DNA from: Lichenicola sp964247725
GTDB lineage: Bacteria; Pseudomonadota; Alphaproteobacteria; Acetobacterales; Acetobacteraceae
Assembly: GCA_964247725.1 (NCBI GenBank)
Contig: CAXTVM010000002.1
Span: 1-64,000 of the forward strand
Direction of reading: 5' to 3'
DNA: 64,000 nucleotides
In this document: positions 36,110 to 44,235 of the stretch, in pieces
How the letters are laid out: every line of letters begins with the position of its first letter
Position numbering within the stretch: position 1 is the stretch's first letter
Notes under the pieces: model-generated
The model's input: the letters and a program-made list of their open reading frames with translations, nothing else
What the model was told of the DNA's origin: nothing
The model's database searches: none
Position numbers and translations under genes: made by a program

Positions 36110-37162
36110 ATGCGCATCCTTGCCGCGATGTCGGGCGGCGTCGACAGCAGCGTCACGGCCGGGTTGCTGGTGGAGCAGGGCCACGAGGTGCTCGGCGCCA
36201 CGTTGCAGCTCTACGACCACGGCGCCGCGGCGAAGCGCCGAGGCGCCTGCTGCGCCGGCGACGACATCCACGACGCGCGGCGGGTGGCGGACCGGCTCGG
36301 CATCCCGCACTACGTGATCGACGCCGAGCGCCGCTTCCATGACGGCGTGATCCAGCCATTTGCCGATGCCTACGCGGCCGGCGAGACCCCGGTGCCATGC
36401 ATCGCCTGCAACCAGGGCGTCAAGTTTACCGACCTGCTCGGGCTGGCGCGCGAGCTCGGCTGCGGCGCGATGGCGACCGGGCACTACGTCCGCCGCGTCG
36501 AGGGCGCCGGCGGCCCGGAGCTGCATCGCCCGGCCGATGCCGGCCGCGACCAGAGCTGGTTCCTGTTCGGCACCACCCGCGATCAGCTCGACTACCTGCG
36601 CTTTCCGCTCGGCGACATGCCGGACAAGCAGCACGTGCGTGACGAGGCCGACCGGCTGGGCCTGGCGGTGGCGCACAAGCCGGACAGCCAGGACATCTGC
36701 TTCGTGCCCGAGGGCTCCTATGCCGAGCTGGTCACGCGGCTGCGCCCGGCGACGGCCGAGCCGGGCGAGATCGTCGACGCGGCCGGCGTCGTGCGCGGCC
36801 GGCATCGCGGGCTCGCGCACTACACGGTCGGGCAGTCGCGGCGGCTCGGCGACGCCGCCCGGCTCGGCGGGCTGCGGCAGCGGGTGGTGGCGCTCGATCC
36901 GGCGACGCGGCGCGTGGTGATCGGGCCGCGCGACGCCTCCGGCTGCGAGGTGGTGGCGTTGCGCGACGTGAATTGGCTGATCGAGCCGCCGGTGGCGCCG
37001 CTGCCGTGCCAGGTGCAGCTCCGCGCCCGCGAGGCGCCACGGCGCGCCGTGGTCGAGGGCGACCGGGTGCGGCTGGAGGAGCCGGCGCTGCCGGCACCGG
37101 GCCAGGCCTGCGTAGTTTACGACGGCAGCCGCATCCTGGGCGGCGGGTTCATCCGCCGCTGA
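36110..37162 (+). CDS. mnmA: tRNA-specific 2-thiouridylase
   Basis: A 350-residue enzyme that thiolates U34 of tRNAs for Lys, Glu and Gln. PP-loop SGGVDSSVTAGLL, first catalytic cysteine in CIACNQGVKF, second in DSQDICFVPEGSY, and PVGDMPDK-like FPLGDMPDKQHVRDEA. It starts three bases after fdx. Grouping with cysteine desulfurase makes sense because the sulfur originates from it. Confidence 0.96.
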   Translation: MRILAAMSGGVDSSVTAGLLVEQGHEVLGATLQLYDHGAAAKRRGACCAGDDIHDARRVADRLGIPHYVIDAERRFHDGVIQPFADAYAAGETPVPCIACNQGVKFTDLLGLARELGCGAMATGHYVRRVEGAGGPELHRPADAGRDQSWFLFGTTRDQLDYLRFPLGDMPDKQHVRDEADRLGLAVAHKPDSQDICFVPEGSYAELVTRLRPATAEPGEIVDAAGVVRGRHRGLAHYTVGQSRRLGDAARLGGLRQRVVALDPATRRVVIGPRDASGCEVVALRDVNWLIEPPVAPLPCQVQLRAREAPRRAVVEGDRVRLEEPALPAPGQACVVYDGSRILGGGFIRR

Positions 37163-37734
37163 TGTCTGGCTGCCTCGGGATCCAGCTCCCGGCCGGGAAC
37201 GGCATTGACCCAGCGCTCTGGCTTGCGGCGGGGTGGTCGGTACTCGAGCTCCTGAAAGGGGCGACCTGTCGTTTCATCGGCAGATCGTTCGACTACGCTG
37301 TCGATGGAGAAGCCCGCCAGGTCGGTGGCCTGGTGAGGCGTTTGTTACCGTCGGTCATGCGGATGGCGGTAGCTATCAGGCCGCAGCCAAGGGAGCGATC
37401 GTCACCATTGCGGCTGGTCGTCTGGTCGCTGCTCTGCTGGATCGGCGAGGTGCTGGCACTCCTCGTCATGGCGGCGGTCTCGGCGCACGGACCATCGGCA
37501 TTCGGGATGATCTTCGCCCTTCTGGCGCTCATGCCGCTGGCCATGGCGATCGTGCCCCGGCTCGTCCGCCACTTGCCCGGTGGTGCAGCATGGCCTGGCA
37601 GTTTTCTCGATGTCATCGCGCTGAGCCAGTTCTCTGCGATTCTATCCTGGCTGTATCTGATGCTGCTGATCCGCCTCGTGATTCCCATCGGGATGGTGCT
37701 CGATCGACTGACCGTCTCGCTGCGGCCGATCTGA
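37162..37734 (+). CDS. Predicted small membrane protein
   Basis: A frame of 190 residues whose ATG overlaps the mnmA stop. The second half has three clear hydrophobic segments (VVWSLLCWIGEVLALLVMAA, FALLALMPLAMAIVP, LSWLYLMLLIRLVIPIGMVL). The first 60 residues are less convincing, and an internal ATG at 37357 may be the real start. Codon use is weaker than in neighbours. No family recognised. Confidence 0.5.
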   Translation: MSGCLGIQLPAGNGIDPALWLAAGWSVLELLKGATCRFIGRSFDYAVDGEARQVGGLVRRLLPSVMRMAVAIRPQPRERSSPLRLVVWSLLCWIGEVLALLVMAAVSAHGPSAFGMIFALLALMPLAMAIVPRLVRHLPGGAAWPGSFLDVIALSQFSAILSWLYLMLLIRLVIPIGMVLDRLTVSLRPI

Positions 37735-37802
37735 CCATCCGGCGTTTGCCGACCATCGGTGGGCGCTCTAGTGAGAACGCCGGTCCATACCGGAGCAATC
37801 AG

Positions 37803-38465
37803 ATGCCCACGGGTACCCTCTTGATCGGCACCAGACGCTACTCGTCCTGGTCGTTGCGCGGCTGGCTGATGGTCCGGCTGGCGGGGCTGGAGGTCGAGGA
37901 GCGGGTGGTGGCGCTGTCGGACGGCCCGACTACGGAGATCGTCCGGCTGTCGCCGAGCGGACTGGTGCCGTATCTCGAGCATGACGGCAACCAGATCTGG
38001 GACAGCCTGGCGATCGGCGAGTACTGCGCCGAGCTGGCCCCCAGGCTGTGGCCGGCGTCGCGTCCGGCGCGCACGCGGGCGCGGGTGCTGTCGGCCGAGA
38101 TGCATGCGGGCTTCCGGGCGCTGCGCATGGCGATGCCGATGAACCTCGGACGCCACCGGGCGCTGGGGCAGGGCATCGATGGCGCGGTACAGGCCGACAT
38201 CGACCGGATCGAGCGGATCTGGACCGAGGCGGGGGATGGATACGGCGTCGGCGGCGCATACCTGTTCGGGGCGGACTTCACCATCGCCGACGCGATGTTC
38301 GCGCCGGTGGTGGCGCGGCTGCTGTGCTATCGGGTCCGGCTGGGGCCGGTCGCGGCGGCCTACCGCGACGCCGTGTGGGCGCATCCGCTGCTGGAGCGAT
38401 GGGTCGCCGACGCGGCGGCGGAACCGGCGGCGTGGCGGCTCCCCCGCTACGAGGACATCCCCTGA
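37803..38465 (+). CDS. Glutathione S-transferase family protein
   Basis: A 220-residue GST-like protein: thioredoxin-fold N-terminal half with TRRYSSWSLRGWLMVRLAGL and the glutathione-binding cis-Pro region LSPSGLVPYLEHDG, followed by an all-alpha half with LFGADFTIADAMFAPVV. Members conjugate or reduce small electrophiles in the cytosol. The Ser-Ser-Trp-Ser N-terminal motif suggests a Ser-type enzyme. Its end overlaps the likely start of the GT4 gene. Confidence 0.87.
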   Translation: MPTGTLLIGTRRYSSWSLRGWLMVRLAGLEVEERVVALSDGPTTEIVRLSPSGLVPYLEHDGNQIWDSLAIGEYCAELAPRLWPASRPARTRARVLSAEMHAGFRALRMAMPMNLGRHRALGQGIDGAVQADIDRIERIWTEAGDGYGVGGAYLFGADFTIADAMFAPVVARLLCYRVRLGPVAAAYRDAVWAHPLLERWVADAAAEPAAWRLPRYEDIP

Positions 38466-39583
38466 TCCTGCCCGACCCGGCGCCGGTCGCGATCGTGCTG
38501 CCGCCGCGCGAGGGATTCTCGGCCGACGCAGTCGGCGCGGTCGGCCTGCTGGTGCGGCGGCTGGCGCGGCCGGACGAGCTGGTGATCGGCCGCCGGATCG
38601 CGGAGGCGCCGTTCGACGACCAACGCTACCTGCCGGTGCCGCCGGGCGGATGGCGGCCGGGCCGCGCGGCCAGCCGCTACGCCGCCGGGGTGGCGGCTCT
38701 CCTGCGCCGGCAGCCGGTCCGGCTGATCGAGGTGCACAACCGGCCGGACGTGGCCGCCGCGCTGGCCCGGCGATTCCCGCACACGCCGATGCTGCTGGTG
38801 CTGCACAACGATCCGCGCACCATGCGCCTCGCGCGCACGCCGCGCTCGCGGGAGGCGCTGGCGCGGGCGATGGGGATCGCCACCGTGTCGGCCGACCTGC
38901 GCGAGCGGTACCTGGCCGGCACCGCCGGCCTTGACGTGGCGGTGCTGCCGAACTGCCTGGACCTGGCAGCGCTGCCGCCGGCGTGCCCGGCCGCCGAGCG
39001 GGAGCCGACGATCCTGTTCGCCGGCCGGCTGGTGGCGGACAAGGGCGCCGACAGCTTCGTCGCCGCCTGCGCGCTGGCGCTGCCGGCGCTGTCGGGATGG
39101 CGCGCGCTGATGATCGGCGCCGACCGGTTCCGCCCCGGCATCGACGAGACGCCGTTCCTGGCGGCGCTGCGTCCGACGGCGGCCCGCGCCGGGGTCGAGC
39201 TTGCCGGCTACCGGCCGCACGCCGCGGTGCTGGCGGCGATGGCGCGGGCTGCGATCGTCGTGGTGCCGAGCCGGTGGCCGGAGCCGTTCGGGCTTACCGC
39301 CCTGGAGGCGATGGCGAGCGGCGCCGCCCTGGTCTGCTCCGGCCGCGGCGGCCTCGGCGCGCTGGTGCGGGAGGCGGCGGCGATCGTGGATCCGGACCGT
39401 CCCGCGGAGATCGCGGCCACGCTGCGCCGCCTGGCCGCGGACCCGCTGGAGCGGACACGGCTCAGCGCTGCCGGCAGGATGCGAGCGGCAACCTACGACC
39501 TGCCAGCGGCGCGCGCCCGGCTGGACGCGTTGCGGGACCGCTTGATCCGCCAGACCGCGGTTTCGCCGCGGTCCCGGGGATGA
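38432..39583 (+). CDS. GT4-family glycosyltransferase
   Basis: A protein of about 383 residues with a GT-B fold. It shows LLVLHNDPRTMR, IATVSADLRERYL, PNCLDLAALPP, ILFAGRLVADKGADSFVAA and the donor-binding PSRWPEPFGLTALEAMASGA typical of GT4. Start is uncertain: the GTG at 38432 overlaps the GST gene, and no ATG is available near the first conserved strand (PVAIVLPP). It ends in a four-base overlap with a ligase-like gene, so the pair probably works together on lipopolysaccharide or exopolysaccharide. Confidence 0.85.
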   Translation: MAAPPLRGHPLILPDPAPVAIVLPPREGFSADAVGAVGLLVRRLARPDELVIGRRIAEAPFDDQRYLPVPPGGWRPGRAASRYAAGVAALLRRQPVRLIEVHNRPDVAAALARRFPHTPMLLVLHNDPRTMRLARTPRSREALARAMGIATVSADLRERYLAGTAGLDVAVLPNCLDLAALPPACPAAEREPTILFAGRLVADKGADSFVAACALALPALSGWRALMIGADRFRPGIDETPFLAALRPTAARAGVELAGYRPHAAVLAAMARAAIVVVPSRWPEPFGLTALEAMASGAALVCSGRGGLGALVREAAAIVDPDRPAEIAATLRRLAADPLERTRLSAAGRMRAATYDLPAARARLDALRDRLIRQTAVSPRSRG

Positions 39584-40962
39584 TGAGGGCCGCCCGGGCG
39601 TGGCAGGCCGCCGCCCTTCGGGCGATGACGGTGTTGGCGCTGGCCTGTCCGCTGTTCCTGCTGCACGGGCGCGGCATTGCCGAGGCGGTGATCGACCTCG
39701 TCGCCGGCCTGTTTCTGGGATGGTCGTGGCTCGGCCGCGACTGGAGCTGGCTGCGGCTGGGCTGGATGCGGTGCGCGCTGGCCTGGTGGGGCTGGCTGGT
39801 GGTGTGCTCGGTGCCGGTTGGGCCGCTCGGCATCGGCGGCTGGGCCGGGCTGCTGCAGGCGGTGGCGGTGCTGCGGCTGCCGCTGTTCGTGGCGGCGCTG
39901 CAGCACTGCGTGCTGGCGCAGGCGGCGCCGCGTCGATGGATGCGCGGCCTGCTGGCGGCGGCCTGCCTCTATCTGCTGGCGCAGATGCTGCTGCAGGCGG
40001 TGACCGGCGCCAACCTGTTCGGCATGCCCCGGTTCCCGGACGGCACCCTGACCGGGCCGTACGACAAGCCGCGCGCCGCGGCGCCGCTGTCGCGGCTGCT
40101 GCTGCCGGTGATGCTGGTGGCCGCGACCTGGCTGCTGCAGCGGGCGGGGCGCGCCCGCCCCGAGGCCTGGCGCTGGCTCCTGCGCGTCGTGTCGCCTCTG
40201 CCGCTGCTGCTCGGGCTCGCCGCCATGGTGTTGGCCGGGCAGCGCATGCCGCTGCTGCTGACCCTGCTCGGGCTGCTGGTGGCCGGCCTGCTGCTGCCGC
40301 GGCTGCGCGTGCCGCTGCTGGCCGCGCTGACCTCAGCGCCGCTGCTGGTGGCGGCCTCGGCGCTGGTGGCCCCGGCCGGTTTCCACCACCTGGTGATCCT
40401 GTTCGACCGGCAGATCACGCATTTCGGCCACAGCTCGTACGGTCTGATCTACACCCGCGCGCTGTCGATCGCGGCCGCCGACCCATGGACCGGGCTCGGC
40501 TTCGACGGCTTCCGCCACGGCTGTCCGGACCCCGCCTACTTCCACGACTGGCGGCCGTTCGGTCGGCCCGCGGGGCTCGGCGGCGGCGCGGCCATCTGCG
40601 TGCAGCACGCCCACAACCACTATCTGCAGGCGTTGACCGATGCCGGCGTGCTCGGGTTGGCGCTGTTCTGCGCGATGGTGGCCGCCTGGCTCGTCGCTCT
40701 GTCGCGCGGCCTGGCGGGCCCTGCGCGCGATGCTGCCGGGGGGGCGCTGCTTGCCTGGCGGGTCGGGCTGTTCGCCTCGGTCTTCATCCACGAATGGCCG
40801 ATCGCCTCGTCGAGCGCGTTCACCAACATGCCGCTCGGCGGCTGGTTCTTCCTGCTGCTGGGCATGGGGCTGGCCGAAGCGGGCGCGGCTCCCATATCCC
40901 AGCCGATTCGAGGGGCAAGGCCCCCGTCCACGACCTGCCGGAGCGAGACCGACCATGGCTGA
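39580..40962 (+). CDS. O-antigen ligase/polymerase-like membrane protein
   Basis: A 460-residue multi-spanning protein with about ten hydrophobic helices. The large periplasmic loop before the last helices contains WTGLGFDGFRHGCPDPAYFH and HAHNHYLQALTDAGVLGLAL, the H-x-x-N-x-x-L-Q pattern of the Wzy/O-antigen-ligase (Wzy_C) family. Such proteins join or polymerise lipid-linked glycans at the periplasmic face. ATGATG gives two adjacent starts (39580, 39583). It overlaps the next gene by eight bases. Confidence 0.87.
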   Translation: MMRAARAWQAAALRAMTVLALACPLFLLHGRGIAEAVIDLVAGLFLGWSWLGRDWSWLRLGWMRCALAWWGWLVVCSVPVGPLGIGGWAGLLQAVAVLRLPLFVAALQHCVLAQAAPRRWMRGLLAAACLYLLAQMLLQAVTGANLFGMPRFPDGTLTGPYDKPRAAAPLSRLLLPVMLVAATWLLQRAGRARPEAWRWLLRVVSPLPLLLGLAAMVLAGQRMPLLLTLLGLLVAGLLLPRLRVPLLAALTSAPLLVAASALVAPAGFHHLVILFDRQITHFGHSSYGLIYTRALSIAAADPWTGLGFDGFRHGCPDPAYFHDWRPFGRPAGLGGGAAICVQHAHNHYLQALTDAGVLGLALFCAMVAAWLVALSRGLAGPARDAAGGALLAWRVGLFASVFIHEWPIASSSAFTNMPLGGWFFLLLGMGLAEAGAAPISQPIRGARPPSTTCRSETDHG

Positions 40963-41929
40963 CCCAGCGACCGCCGACCTGGTGCCGGTGACCGTGCTGA
41001 CCGGCTATCTCGGCGCCGGCAAGACCACGCTGCTGAACCATATCCTCACCGCGCAGCACGGTCGCAAGTATGCGGTCGTAATCAACGAGTTCGGCGAGCT
41101 CGGCGTGGACAACGACCTCGTCGTCGATGCCGACGAGGAGGTGTTCGAGATGAACAACGGCTGCATCTGCTGCACCGTGCGCGGCGACCTGATCCGCATC
41201 TTGGGCGCGCTGATGAAACGGCGCGCGCGGTTCGACGGCATCATCGTCGAGACCACCGGCCTCGCCGACCCGGCGCCGGTGGCGCAGACCTTCTTCGTCG
41301 ACGAGGAGGTCCGCTCGAAAACCAGGCTGGACGCGGTGGTGACCGTGGTCGACGCCCTCAACCTGCCGGCGCGGCTCGCCGACAGCGCCGAGGCGCGCAA
41401 CCAGATCGCGTTCGCAGACGTGATCGTGCTGAACAAGACCGACCTCGTCTCCGAGGCGGACCTCGCGGCGCTGGAGGCGCGCATCCGCCGGATCAACCGC
41501 CACGTGCGGCTGCATCAGGCGGTGCGCGGCCGCGTGGCCCTGGCCGACGTGCTCGACCAGGGCGGCTTCGACCTGGCACGGGCGCTGGAGGTGGCGCCGG
41601 ACTTTCTCGAGGACGACAGTCACGGCCACGACGAGGATGTCGGCAGCCTCTCCTTCACGGTGTCGGAACCGCTCGACCAGTCGCGGTTCCAGGCCTGGAT
41701 CGGCGCGCTGCTGCAGGAGCAGGGCCAGGACATCCTGCGCTCGAAGGGCATCCTCGACTTCGCCGGCGATGGGCGCCGATACGGGTTCCAGGCGGTGCAC
41801 ATGATGGCGGACGGCAATTTCATCGGGCCGTGGCGGGCGGACGAGCCGCGCGGCTCCCGGATCGTGTTCATCGGCCGCAACCTCAACCGGTCGCGGCTGC
41901 GTCGCGGCTTCGAGAGCTGCCGCGCCTGA
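40955..41929 (+). CDS. CobW/COG0523-family GTP-binding metallochaperone
   Basis: A 324-residue G3E GTPase: P-loop TGYLGAGKTTLLNHIL, the metal-binding CXCC motif in NNGCICCTVRGDL, VVDALNLPARL and NKTDLV, a short His/Asp tract (DDSHGHDED) and a C-terminal CobW domain. COG0523 proteins deliver Zn or other metals to client enzymes. It overlaps the following WD40 gene by one base, a pairing also seen in other Alphaproteobacteria. No Zur-like operator was identified upstream. Confidence 0.92.
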   Translation: MADPATADLVPVTVLTGYLGAGKTTLLNHILTAQHGRKYAVVINEFGELGVDNDLVVDADEEVFEMNNGCICCTVRGDLIRILGALMKRRARFDGIIVETTGLADPAPVAQTFFVDEEVRSKTRLDAVVTVVDALNLPARLADSAEARNQIAFADVIVLNKTDLVSEADLAALEARIRRINRHVRLHQAVRGRVALADVLDQGGFDLARALEVAPDFLEDDSHGHDEDVGSLSFTVSEPLDQSRFQAWIGALLQEQGQDILRSKGILDFAGDGRRYGFQAVHMMADGNFIGPWRADEPRGSRIVFIGRNLNRSRLRRGFESCRA

Positions 41930-43008
41930 TGGCGGGGCCGGGGGCCGCGATGCCGGCAGCACTTGCCGATCCGGACCAGCTGCTGCGCGGCCGCGGCGAC
42001 AGCCGGACCGTCGACGGGCACGTCATCGCGTGCGCCGCCTCGCGGGACGGCCGACTGGCCGCGTTCGCCACCGGCGAGGGCGAGCTGCATCTGGCGTCGC
42101 TGCAGCCGGGCGAGGATGGCTGGCGCTGCATCGCCGTGCATGACGGCGCGCTGCTGTCGCTCGCCGCCGACGTCCGGCCCGGCGGCTTCGTCACCGGCGG
42201 CGACGACAACGCGCTCCGCCGCATCGACGGCGACACCGGCGCGGTCGTCCGGCTCGGCCAGGGGCGGCGCTGGGTCGAGCACGTCGCGAGCCACGCGGAC
42301 GGCCGGCACCCTGGGCGCGGGCTGATCGCCGCCGCGGCTGGCCGGCAGGTCGAGCTGCGCGACGCCGACGGCATCCTGCTGAAGACGCTCGATCACGACA
42401 GCACGGTGTCGGGCCTCGCCTTCGATGCCAAGGGCAAGCGCCTCGCCGCTTCGCACTACGGCGGTGCCTCGCTGTGGTTCACCGCGTCGACGAGCAGCAG
42501 CCTGCGCCGCCTGGAGTGGAAGGGCAGCCATGTCGGCGTGGTCCTGCATCCGGACGGCGAGGCGCTGGTGACGGCGATGCAGGAGAACGAGCTGCACGGC
42601 TGGCGCCTCGCCGACGGCCACACCATGCGCATGAGCGGCTATCCGCAGAAGACGCAGTCGCTGGCGTTCTCGCGCAATGGCCGCTGGCTCGCCAGCAGCG
42701 GCGCCGAGGCGGTGGTGCTGTGGCCGTTCCACGGCGGCGGCCCGATGGGCCGGGCACCCACGGAGCTGGCCGGGGTGGCGAACTCGGTCTGCACCCGGGT
42801 TGCCTGTCATCCTCAGCACGACATCGTCGCCGCCGGCTTCGACGACGGCACCGTGCTGATGTCCGACATCGCGACGCGCCGGGTGTTGCCGGTCTGCGAC
42901 GCGGGCGGGGGGGCGGTGACGGCGCTGGCGTTCGGCGGCGGCGGATCGTGGCTGGTGTTCGGGACCGCCGCCGGCCGCATCGCGCGGATCGATCTGTCGG
43001 CACGCTGA
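41929..43008 (+). CDS. WD40-repeat protein paired with CobW
   Basis: A 359-residue protein made of about seven propeller blades, seen as repeated segments such as VIACAASRDGRLAAFATGEG, VSGLAFDAKGKRLAASHYGG and QSLAFSRNGRWLASSGAEAV. There is no signal peptide, so it is probably cytoplasmic. Its ATG overlaps the stop of the CobW gene, implying a shared role, perhaps as an adaptor for the metallochaperone; that is inference. The gene is followed by an A+T-rich gap. Confidence 0.87.
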   Translation: MAGPGAAMPAALADPDQLLRGRGDSRTVDGHVIACAASRDGRLAAFATGEGELHLASLQPGEDGWRCIAVHDGALLSLAADVRPGGFVTGGDDNALRRIDGDTGAVVRLGQGRRWVEHVASHADGRHPGRGLIAAAAGRQVELRDADGILLKTLDHDSTVSGLAFDAKGKRLAASHYGGASLWFTASTSSSLRRLEWKGSHVGVVLHPDGEALVTAMQENELHGWRLADGHTMRMSGYPQKTQSLAFSRNGRWLASSGAEAVVLWPFHGGGPMGRAPTELAGVANSVCTRVACHPQHDIVAAGFDDGTVLMSDIATRRVLPVCDAGGGAVTALAFGGGGSWLVFGTAAGRIARIDLSAR

Positions 43009-43083
43009 CGCTGGAAAACGACCGGCAGCGTATTTCGTTACTGAAAATCTCATGAACACGCTACGGTCTCAAATATTAGCTGC

Positions 43084-43112
43084 TTTTCAAGTTTGTTTTA
43101 TTGTTCTTTAAT
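43084..43112 (+). promoter_or_regulatory. Candidate promoter of the rpfF-like gene
   Basis: An unusually A+T-rich stretch (about 43020-43125) precedes the synthase gene. TTTTCA at 43084-43089 and TTTAAT at 43107-43112 are 17 bases apart and fit a sigma70-type -35/-10 pair. Prediction by eye only. Confidence 0.4.
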
Positions 43113-43219
43113 AACTTGGTAGAAGTTCAGGGAGAACGGGGGACACACTGGTGGCGCTGTATGGATGACCGATGACCGGTCTCGCAAAAGCGCGACAGCC
43201 CAACAATCAGGACCGCACC

Positions 43220-44194
43220 ATGACCTTCATCAGCAACCGGACGAGGCGGATCGACCAGGCTGGCCTCGGTTCAGCGGAGAATGCTTCCCATCGACCGGTG
43301 TCGGACCGGCCGGCCCAGGCCATGGAGCTTCGTCACCTCGACTACTTTCAGAACAACTACGAAGCCGACATGCGGATCTTCTGGAGCATGATCCAGCTCC
43401 GGCACGGCAACGCGCGCATGACGGTGCCATTCCTGCACGACGTGCTGGCGATCCAAGGCATGGTTGCGCAGCTTCGGACCGAGCAGATCACGCTCGGACG
43501 TGATCCCGTACAATACGTCGTCTTCGGCTCGGACATTCCCGGCATCTACAGCCTCGGCGGCGATCTCGCGCTGTTCGCAGACCGTATCCGTATGCGAGAT
43601 CGCGACGCTCTTGCGGCGTATGCCCATCTCTGCATCGACGTCGTCTACACCAATCACGTGGCGTTCGATCTGCCAATCGTCACCATCGGCCTGGTGCAGG
43701 GCGATGCGCTCGGTGGCGGCTTCGAGGGCGCGCTGTCCTACGATGTCCTGGTAGCCGAGCGCAGCGCCAAGCTCGGGTTGCCGGAAGTGCTGTTCAACCT
43801 GTTCCCCGGGATGGGCGCCTACAGTTTCCTCTCGCGCAAGCTGGGCTCGGCCGGTGCGGAGGCGATGATCATGTCGGGCCGGATCTACACCGGCGCCGAG
43901 CTGCATGCGATGGGCGTGGTCGACGTGCTCGCCGAGGATGGCGAGGGCGAGGATGCGGTCAGGGATTACGTGGCTCGTAACAACCGCAAGTTCAACACCC
44001 AACAGGCGCTGCTGCGGACGCGCCGACGGGTCGCGCCGATCACCGACGCCGAGTTGCGGGACGTGGTCGAGATCTGGGTCGATGCGGCGATGCGTCTGGG
44101 CGAGGCGGATCTGCGCAAGATGGACCGGCTGATGTCGGCGCAACGACGTCGATTGGCTGCGATGGAGCCTGCGCATGCGGTGGCGGCCGAGTAG
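43220..44194 (+). CDS. rpfF: DSF synthase, RpfF-like crotonase-family enzyme
   Basis: A 324-residue crotonase-fold protein closely resembling Xanthomonas RpfF, which makes cis-2-unsaturated fatty acid signals (DSF) from 3-hydroxyacyl-ACP by dehydration and thioester cleavage. Matching segments include YSLGGDLALFADRIR, GLVQGDALGGGFEGALS, LGLPEVLFNLFPGMGAYSFL and EIWVDAAMRLGEADLRKMDR. The two catalytic glutamates of RpfF (Glu141 and Glu161, 20 apart) correspond to Glu169 and Glu189 here, also 20 apart. Ordinary enoyl-CoA hydratases lack the FPGMGAYSF segment and this C-terminus. The N-terminus is about 30 residues longer than in RpfF. ATG 43220 is chosen because CAGGA lies seven bases upstream; ATG 43172 is in frame further up. 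It converges on the RpfC-like kinase gene with 41 bases between the stops. Confidence 0.88.
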   Translation: MTFISNRTRRIDQAGLGSAENASHRPVSDRPAQAMELRHLDYFQNNYEADMRIFWSMIQLRHGNARMTVPFLHDVLAIQGMVAQLRTEQITLGRDPVQYVVFGSDIPGIYSLGGDLALFADRIRMRDRDALAAYAHLCIDVVYTNHVAFDLPIVTIGLVQGDALGGGFEGALSYDVLVAERSAKLGLPEVLFNLFPGMGAYSFLSRKLGSAGAEAMIMSGRIYTGAELHAMGVVDVLAEDGEGEDAVRDYVARNNRKFNTQQALLRTRRRVAPITDAELRDVVEIWVDAAMRLGEADLRKMDRLMSAQRRRLAAMEPAHAVAAE

Positions 44195-44235
44195 GTCCGC
44201 TGGCTTGATCCGCCGGCCGCGGAGTAAGCACGGGT

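Noticed and set aside
43172..44194. Calling the crotonase-fold gene an ordinary enoyl-CoA hydratase
   Set aside because: The FNLFPGMGAYSF and EIWVDAAMRLGE segments, the paired glutamates 20 residues apart and the adjacent RpfC-like kinase fit RpfF better.
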